From the NCBI RefSeq assembly GCF_029867415.1, contig NC_081185.1, forward strand, positions 39,936,766 to 40,000,765: DNA of 64,000 nucleotides. Direction: 5' to 3'. Positions 56,879 to 64,000 of this stretch are shown piece after piece (position 1 is the first letter of the stretch; each line of letters opens with the position of its first letter). Position numbers and translations under genes: made by a program. Source of the DNA: Vicia villosa (Eukaryota; Streptophyta; Magnoliopsida; Fabales; Fabaceae). Under the pieces are notes generated by a model. That model made no database searches. It was given only the letters and a program-made list of their open reading frames with translations, and was not told where the DNA came from.

Positions 56879-59800
56879 TGTAATACGGTGAACAGACTTT
56901 AATGAAATGTCGCGGTAAGCAAGAGTCGCCACCGACTTTTATTTTATCCAATTTATAGAAAGGCTAAAAGAACGGAAAAAAAACCTTTAAAAGAAATTTG
57001 AGTTCGGGGGGTAATTTATACAAAGGGAAGGTGTAAGGCACCATTTGCATCCATGGTTTTACATGGGCTCTTAATTGCTTAGCTCACTTTGATATGTTTT
57101 GAAAATGTTTAAAAATGAAATAAGACTTTAGCTTGTAAATAAGCGTAGCTTTTTGAAGGTTTTTTTAGAAAGGAGTAGAAAAGGATTTAAACCAGAGCAA
57201 GCAATTAGGAGCTAATTACCTTATTTGGAGGTTGAAGGGTCGTCGTAGTTATCGTTCGCCATAAGACTGTCCCTGCCATAGAGAGGGCAGGTAGTCTAAG
57301 GGAAGGATAAGAATAGTCATTATTAGGCAACCAAGAGGACACCTCAGCAATCGAAAGGGACTATCACATCAACTTTGTAGGCAACCTCGAGGGACGAGAT
57401 CGTATAACCAAACTGAAGGCGGCATCATTGGGACTTATGATCTTTTGTGATGAGAATGAATTGAGGGCAGCATTTGCTGAGGCGTCCTCGTATCCGAGGG
57501 ACTTGACTATTCTGCACTGAAAAGGCAATAAGGCAACAGGCAACAAAAGGGATTACCATAAAAGGTGTGTGGGTGCAAAATCACGTGATTCAATTTAGAT
57601 AATTATCTTGTAAATTAGTTATTCTAAGTTCAATTCGAGGTTGCACTCCCTATAATTACTAATCACGCAGTTATAATAGCAATTTAAGTGCCTTCAAGGC
57701 CAAACAATACAACCTAGGAGCAGTTACAAAATGTAGCCATGGGAAAGGGGGAAAAGCAATAATATAACCCCATAAAACAATGGGTTAAACACAAGTAATA
57801 ATTAAAGAAGAATCAAGTTTAGGGTTACCGAAGTTTTGAGCTTTGACCGGTTGGTTGACCCTGAAAATCAATGAAAGCAAAAAATATGGGTGAGTGTAGG
57901 AGTAATTCATTGACTATTTAAGGCAAACCCTAATCTTAGGAAAAAGGGCAAAATAAAAAAGTAAGATAATATTAAATAAAATAAGGATTCAGAAACTTAG
58001 ATTTTCGATTGATATGGCGCGTAATCGGAGGATCTTGATTGACCCTGAAAATTTGCACAGAGAAAAGGAATTTTTAGTGTATGAATGATCTAACGACAAA
58101 CCTCGCAAACCCTGATTAGGGCACAAGTTAACTATGGTTAATAAAATAAATAAAAACCAAATTAATTAATTATTGGTTTTCAACCTAATTAATTAAATCG
58201 GCAAAAATAAATTTTCGACTAAATTGTCTAACCCTAGTAAGTATTTTAATCAATTAATGAAAATATTAACCTAATTTAAACAATTAAACCAACCAAATTA
58301 AATTAATTAATCTTTTAAATCAAATAAAAATTTTTAATAATTAAATCAAAGTAATTATTTAATTATAAAATAACTACTATTAAAAATAAAATGATTATAA
58401 TTTTATACATAAAAAAAAGAAATTAAAAGAAGTTTTATATAAAAGATAAATTAAATATAATTAGTGTTGAATAAATAAAAATAAAAATAAATTAGAAAAC
58501 TTAGCTTGCGATCCAGTGTGGGCAAGCGTATGATGACCATGGTGCGCCTGCGTCCTATGATCGTTGGATCTCCAAGTGGCAGGATCTGATGGCTGATAAC
58601 ACAAGGTCGCACCGTATGCGTGAGGGTGAGAAGCACGGGATCCAAGAAGGCCATAATTAAGCGCGCGCCCTTCTGATTTTTGAACCGGCCAATCTCGTGA
58701 TGACACGCATTCATCTTCCTTGGGAGTGAAGCCTGCAAATTTTGCTAAGACTTTGCTATAATTTTGGTTCGTAGCTGCTTTACCTGCAAATCAAAAAACG
58801 CTACATACACAGAATAAATTTGGCGCAACCCCCTCATCCTTATCGTCCAGACCTCACGATCGTCATGGTACCTACAATCGATCCTAATTTTGCCTAACAA
58901 AGAAAATCCCAATTCGAGTTCTTTAACCCTAACAATGGCAGATCTTTATACGTACGTTCAAACAACAATCAAACCAAACAGAAACTATCACAGCACCAAG
59001 ATAAGCACATGTATACAATCAAATTCCATTAATTATGCATGAATTGATGAAATCGAAAAAATCAAGAACCATGTAAATATATGCTATGCATTCGTGAACA
59101 AGAACCTGTTAGCGTGTGCAAAGGCTTTGGGCTCGATCAAGGAACTTCAAGGAACGTGTCTATGCATTCAGAGTTCTTTGAATCAATCTCAAACTCCAAA
59201 ACGAATTTCAATTTTTGCTCCACTTGAATGCACTCGGGTAAGGTTCTTATGGCTGCCAAAATCCGTCCTTAGGGTCTGGAATGAACATGTATATAAAATG
59301 GAATGAATTAGGGTTATAAAAGTAGAGAAAATCTTAGTGAATCTTTGATTTGCCATGGAAAAAATTTGATTGGAAATTTGTTTGCAAAAGCTTCTAAAAT
59401 TGGCCAAATCTCAATATCTTCCAATCAATCGTGTAGAGCAAGAAATTATATTGGTAATATGCCTTAAATGATGTTTGAATATGATTAGAATAAGATCCTT
59501 AGCCAAATATTTGATTTTCCATGATTAATTATCACTTTTAAATGAAAAAAATTCATATAAAATAAAATAAAAATCCAAAATTCGTGGGAATTGAGTTTGG
59601 AGTCTTGGGTAACTTGAGGATCAAGTTTGGGCCATAAAAAGTTGGGCCTCTTTGCAAAGAAATTCATTTTGAACCCTTTTACTTCACATTTTTCTTCTCA
59701 AAGTTGTCCAACTTTGACAAGGCATATCTCCCTCAATTTTTAAGGTATGAAGGAGTTCTAGGACTCTTTGGAAACCTCAAGATGTCCTATACAAGCCACT

Positions 59801-60475
59801 TGGAAAGCTTTTTTCCATTTGAGGATTTTATCGTGATAATATTGACTTTGACAAAAAACTGCTTTTGGTTGACTTTCAAAAAGGACCTATAATCTTTTGA
59901 TCCAAATATCTCAAATGAAGCATTTATAGACTTGGCTTGTGAGAGACAAAATTGTAGAGAATTCAATTTCCTTCAAAATGAGCTTTGGATGGAAAATTTC
60001 TGATGTTCCATGTGAGAGTTATGGATGTTCAAAGTTCAGTTGACTTTCTCCTATAAAAAACCCTAATTTAGAAACTTTTGGTTTTGTTGATTTCTGATCT
60101 TTTCTTGATGAATCATGATCAATCCTTGATCAAATGATGAATGATACTTCAAAATAATGTTGTTGACAAAAAAATCAGGAGTTTTGGCTATACTTTGACC
60201 ATAGTTGACTTTTAGGTCAAAGTAGTCGACTGTTGATTTTCTGAGCAATTGAGTGGTCAATCCTTGGAATTGAGACCTGAATTTTGTCATGGAGATAGTT
60301 TGAAACATCATAAGCCATATGAGATCCATTGGAGACCTTAATTTATTGATTTTCTTTAGAGAAATCAAAACCCTAATTCCTTGAGCCATGGTTTAGGAGG
60401 GTGTGTTATTAAGCATTGGACTTTGATATGAGTTTGAATAAGAGAAATGGGATGGGCAAATTTTTGGGTATGACA
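56879..60475 (-). repeat. Element B 5' LTR (3.6 kb)
   Basis: It is uninterrupted: TGTAATACGG to TATGACA in plus reading. It holds the terminal hairpins (57051-57066, one mismatch), PBS-like AGAGTCGCCA (56922-56931), a long A/T-rich stretch (58130-58490), and a 74-bp deletion relative to the 3' LTR near 57225 between short CCTT repeats. Short ORFs (58451-58738 and others) overlap in several frames and are not protein-like. Confidence 0.88.
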
Positions 60476-61177
60476 GATAGTACTATCTATACCATATAAG
60501 GGCATGTAGTCCTATACATTGGATGTGCGGGTCATCGAAGGGTCATCGAATCGTCACAGTGGCTATCCATACCATGAAGAGCGTAGGAAGTCCTATGAGA
60601 TGTGAATAGTCATAAAGGCAACCAGTAGAGATACCTTAGCGTTCGAAGGGACGATCACCATTTAATCGAGGGACAAGATCATTTATACCGAAGGTGACAT
60701 CGAAGGGACTATGATCTTTAAACCGGGACATGGTGATTTTGAATCGAAGGCAACACAGGCAAAGGCATCCCTACGCTCGAAGGGACTTGACTATTTGATC
60801 GAGAAGGCAACCAAGAGGGGACCCCTAAAGGTGAGTGTGTGAGCAATAAAAGGGTGTGTTAATTTCAGTTATATTATCTTGAAGTCAGTGATCTAACGGT
60901 TACTTTTATCTTACCATACAATCCTAAACCATACATCTAAACAGATAATAATAGCAGTTATAATGTGTGGAAAGTAAATGTGCGAGGAAAATAAATCCTA
61001 AGCTATTACAAAAAAACCTTGCAACCTATACATTGATTTCTAGTATTTAAATAAATAAGTGAACAATTAAATAATTACAATTAAAACAAGCATGCGTCAA
61101 GTATTGGAGTATGAGGTGAGAAGAGAATCGGGAGAAAAATTAGAGTTAAGGAGAAATTAAAATTAGTGATTAATTAA
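60476..61177 (-). repeat. Element C 5' LTR, continuation
   Basis: It begins with the second GATAG (60476-60480) and continues the C LTR from 22451, matching element A's LTR near 2200-2560 and 9140-9640 in order. A block is locally duplicated (60481-60520 resembles 60561-60600). Element H cuts it at 61178, and the remainder lies outside the window. Confidence 0.8.
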
Positions 61178-62271
61178 TGAAGGATAGAAAAACACTTAGA
61201 AAGGGGGGGGGTTTGAATAAGTGTGACTTTAAAAACTCTTAAGATAAAAACAATGAACACAATTATTTTTATCCTGGTTCGTTGTTAACGAAACTACTCC
61301 AGTCCACCACCTTAGAGTGATTTACCTCAACTGAGGATTTAATCCACTAATCAGTCTGATTACAATGGTTTTCCACTTAGATAACCTCTAACTCTTCTAG
61401 AGTATACTGATCACAACTTGATCACTCTAGGAATACACCACTTAGATAACCTCTAAGTCTTCTAGAGTCTACTGATCTCACTGATCACTCTAGGAACCTT
61501 TTACAATCAATGTAAAATAAATGTTGCAAGAGTATGAATTTGCTTCTTAAAAAGCTATAATCACAACTGTGATATTTCTCTTAAGTTCTAAGCTTAACAC
61601 TCACTAAATATTACAAGAGTTTGTGAGGTTGAGGATGAAGTTCGTGAGCTTTGAATTTGACAGCGTTTTGGTATATTTCACAATAGTTGGTTAGGTGCTT
61701 CTGATTAGAACTTCCATATTTATATGCGTTTGAGAAGATGATCGTTGGGTTGCATTTAATGCATTGCGTGAATAGCACAACGCTGCATTTAATGTTTCAC
61801 ACTTTTGTCAACTACCTCGAGCCATGCTTTTGCTGCTTTTACTGACTTTGCCTTTTGTAGCTTCTAACGTTCCTTTTGTCAGTCAGAGATTAAACTTAAT
61901 AGCCTGTCATCTTGTACTTGCTTCTGAACTCCGATTTGTAGATACAATGTTTGAATATCAGAGTCATTCAGCCTGGTGCAGAGCATCTTCTTGTCTACTA
62001 ACTTTGAAGTGCTTGAGTGTGATACCGTTCAAAACATCAGTGCTTCTGCTTCTGACTTCATGTTCTTCTGATGCTTCATAGTCCATGTTCTGATTCTGCT
62101 TGACACATGTTCTGAGTCAGTGCTTCTGAGCGCTGTATTAGGCATACTCTTTATGTATTTCCTGAAATGGAAAATGTAAAGGATTAGAGTACCACATTGT
62201 CTTATACAAAATTCATATATAATGTTATCATCAAAACAAGAATATTGATCAGAACAAATCTTGTTCTAACA
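61178..62271 (-). repeat. 3' LTR of SIRE-type copia element H
   Basis: In element orientation it starts TGTTAGAACAAGATTTG at 62271 and ends ...CTATCCTTCA near 61178. A G-run at 61201-61211 and the 63-bp duplication (61374-61497) are typical of a common legume SIRE LTR. The left boundary may be a few bases off, because the expected TGTTGAAGG appears as TGAAGG. Confidence 0.78.
61374..61497. repeat. Duplicated 63-bp block in the H LTR
   Basis: The block CCACTTAGATAACCTCTAA, then CTTCTAGAG, then ACTGATC, then GATCACTCTAGGAA occurs twice with small changes. TCTAGAG and CACTCTAG can pair. Confidence 0.85.
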
Positions 62272-63157
62272 ATCTCCCCCTTTTTGATGATGACAAAAAC
62301 ATATATAATTGATATGAATTTGCAATCAGAATATCCGATGACAAAAGACAATTACACAGATATAGCATAAACATATAATCAGAGTGTGTGAATATGTCTC
62401 CCCCTGAGATTAACAATCTCCCCCTGAAATAAATACTAGAAGAATTTATAAATAAAAGACTTCCCTGAGTATTTTTCATTTCAGTAGAGACGTTTACTTT
62501 GCCTAGAACTTCAGAATATTCAGAGCTTCTACTTCTTGCTTCCATAGGACTACTTCAGAGCTTTGAATTTCTCCTTGAATCATAGCATGCTTGATTGTAT
62601 CAGAACATTCTTGAAATTATCAGAGCATACTAAACAAAAATTATCAGAGCATGAATGGATCAGAACATTCTTAAGAAAGAACATGTATCAGATCATTCAA
62701 AAGAAGAAAATGTATTAGAGCATATTCTAAAAAAGAATATCAGAACATTCTTCTTGCTTTTGATCTTGAAGCTTCACAACACTCAGCTAGCTTCAATTTT
62801 CCAAGATCATGCTTCTTTAAAGAACTGCTTTTCCTCATGTATTTGCTTCTCATGTTGAGCTTTTTCAGAGTATCTTCAATCCTGCAAAAATTCTCAAAGA
62901 CATAGAACTTGCAAATAATGTTAGGAAATGTTGAGACTTAATCCCAGCAACTGATATAATAAACCAAATCAATTATCATGTTTCTCCCTCTATTTATCAT
63001 AACATCAAAAAGCATTAAAAGATTTAGATGATAAAAGACACATAGAGTGAAGAAGATAATATTTCATTGATTAACAAAATATCAGAAGTACAAAGGATAT
63101 AGATGCAAATCAAAGCAGATGCAAGAAACAAAAGAAAACAACTAAGACCAAGACAGA
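62272..63157 (-). other. Polypurine tract and 3' non-coding region of element H
   Basis: The minus-strand tract AAAAAGGGGGAGAT abuts the LTR. Two more GGGGGAGA tracts stand near 62398 and 62421, as multiple PPTs do in SIRE relatives. A degenerate repeat of ATCAGAACATTCTT and ATCAGAGCAT fills 62596-62757. No ORF of coding quality. Confidence 0.75.
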
Positions 63158-64000
63158 CTACGACGGGCCAAGCCTATTAGCTAACATGGCCAGAAGGTTT
63201 TTAATCTCAGTAGTGTCTTCCGTCTGTGTCTTCATGAAAGATCTCAACTCATTGTGAGTATCCTCATGCTTGTCAAGACGGGTAGCAAGATCAGCTTGAT
63301 TCTGTTGAAGAGCCTTCATGGTGTTTATCAAAACAGAAGGTCCAGTAGAAGAAGCATCAAAGCTATTGTCCATGACAGTAGGATTCTCAGCATTTGCATC
63401 AACCATGAGAACATCATCTTGATTTTCCTTAACAGGAGATTTCTCAGCAGAATGAGTCTCAGCATCTTGATTCTCAACATCAGCTTCTGATTCAGAAGCA
63501 TCTTCAGCATAAACTGGAGCACGGGTCTCAGCATCTGGATTCTCAAGAGCCAAAAGAATGTCAGCCAGATTCTGTGGAGGTGTTGGAGCAACTGGTTCTG
63601 ATGGGTATTCAACACATGGATATACCATATCTGGTGCATTAACAGAGGGATTCTCCCAAAGCCAGTTGAATATGGACTGAAAGTCTCCAGTCAGAACATT
63701 GTAGTGAGGCTTCCACACAACCATAGCAAGAGGATGTACTTCTTCAAGCTCATCAGAAAATTCCTTCTCTTCAAGAGATTTCCAGCTCTTGATGGGAAAG
63801 ACATAACTGTCTTCAAAGTCCCTTAGGAAACCAGAAGGACCAGGAGCTTCTGCTTCACATGCTTTTTGAAGCTTCAAAAAGACAGAATTAAGCTCCCTTC
63901 TGAAAGCTCTCCAGAGACCTCTGGTAGCAACATAATCCGTCCTGGAATTATCTGCAACCTTCAATGCTTCTAAACCTGTCTGTACCTTAAGCTTATGAAA
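63158..64000 (-). CDS. Post-pol ORF of SIRE element H, C-terminal part (open at the window edge)
   Basis: The frame is open from the right edge (FHKLKVQTGLEALKVADNS) to a stop at 63158, so the start lies outside. The TTG at 63964 is not a real start. The N-terminal half is rich in Trp, Phe and Tyr (SGFLRDFEDSYVFPIKSW, MVVWKPHYNVLTGDFQ, NWLWENPSVNAP) and is probably folded. A Pro-rich hinge and an acidic linker with ENPDAET/ENQDAET repeats follow, then a helical, heptad-like tail (MKALQQNQADLATRLDKHED). It lies upstream of the 3' LTR, where SIRE elements carry an 'envelope-like' ORF, but I see no membrane segment here. Architecture resembles the S ORF (11340-12527), though the sequences are not obviously alignable. 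Function unknown. Confidence 0.7.
   Translation of the reverse strand, partial: FHKLKVQTGLEALKVADNSRTDYVATRGLWRAFRRELNSVFLKLQKACEAEAPGPSGFLRDFEDSYVFPIKSWKSLEEKEFSDELEEVHPLAMVVWKPHYNVLTGDFQSIFNWLWENPSVNAPDMVYPCVEYPSEPVAPTPPQNLADILLALENPDAETRAPVYAEDASESEADVENQDAETHSAEKSPVKENQDDVLMVDANAENPTVMDNSFDASSTGPSVLINTMKALQQNQADLATRLDKHEDTHNELRSFMKTQTEDTTEIKNLLAMLANRLGPS

Larger units (their letters stand above)
22452..60475 (-). mobile_element. Element B: Ogre (Tat lineage) retrotransposon, complete but heavily interrupted
   Basis: Both ends are visible: TGTAATACGG at 22452 and ...TATGACA at 60475, flanked by GATAG at 22447-22451 and 60476-60480. The sequence outside (element C LTR) joins collinearly across the gap. 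In minus orientation: 5' LTR 60475-56879, PBS, ORF1, gag-pro, intron, RT-RNase H-aRNase H-integrase, 3' region with tandem array, PPT, and a 3' LTR split into 45822-45001 and 25109-22452 by a 19.9-kb pile-up. Without that, the element is about 18 kb, in the normal range for Ogre. Every coding section has lesions, so it is not autonomous now. Confidence 0.9.

Noticed and set aside
58451..58738. ORF shared by both B LTRs (also 24097-24385)
   Set aside because: It is shared only because LTRs are copies. Three overlapping frames are open, and indels change the frame between copies.
63964..63964. Start of the H ORF at this position
   Set aside because: The codon is TTG and the frame is open upstream to the window edge.

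Overview
The window is plant nuclear DNA made entirely of nested LTR retrotransposons. I see no host gene. The families (several Ogre/Tat Ty3 elements with 3-3.8 kb LTRs, Tekay chromoviruses, an Athila LTR, and SIRE/Maximus Ty1-copia elements with an extra ORF after pol) and their sequence style fit a large-genome legume of tribe Fabeae (pea, vetch, lentil, Lathyrus). That assignment is inference from family composition, not from a marker gene.

Layout. The oldest visible layer is an Ogre-like element C (minus strand): 3'-side internal sequence and a gag remnant at 18992-20877, PBS at 22012-22029, and a 5' LTR starting at 22034. Four things interrupt or flank it. (1) SIRE copia element S (minus, 11370-18991) lies in C's internal region. 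S is cut in its post-pol ORF by Ogre-like element A (minus; gag remnant 1-544, 5' LTR 1790-11369), and A's LTR is split by D (2559-9139), a young non-autonomous Tekay-type element with perfect 5-bp target duplications (GTGCG). (2) Ogre element B (minus, 22452-60475) sits in C's LTR with a GATAG duplication on both sides, 38 kb apart. (3) B's 3' LTR is split by a pile-up: Ogre-like E (25110-33422), Ogre-like F (plus, 33423-38098), an Athila 5' LTR (38099-39654), the 3' half of a Tekay chromovirus G (39800-43344), and a second truncated copy of E (43345-45000). B's LTR resumes at 45001. (4) SIRE element H (minus, 61178 to beyond the right edge) sits in the rest of C's LTR.

Coding content. Only B has a near-complete Ogre gene set: ORF1 with a plant-mobile-domain-like region, gag-protease, a predicted 263-bp spliced intron, then RT, RNase H, archaeal-type RNase H and integrase. 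It is dead: at least nine stops in pol, two in gag-pro, a frameshift in ORF1, and Lys in place of the third catalytic acid of integrase. S has broken gag and pol. G keeps an open integrase-chromodomain segment. S and H each keep an open post-pol ORF with an acidic linker and a coiled-coil-like C-terminus, truncated by the A insertion (S) or by the window edge (H).

The most interesting non-coding signal is that four unrelated families (A, S, Athila, G) each carry an LTR cluster of a family-specific short palindrome (TTGGCCAA, GTCGAC, ACACGG/CCGTGT, ATACGCGTAT), often spaced 20-22 bp, two DNA helical turns. In S the same palindrome also clusters just upstream of the post-pol ORF, so it may be a shared promoter module. 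Other notable structures are conserved hairpins at Ogre LTR ends with stem sequences that change in a pairing-preserving way, a PBS-like 10-mer inside Ogre LTRs, and hypervariable tandem arrays in Ogre 3' regions.
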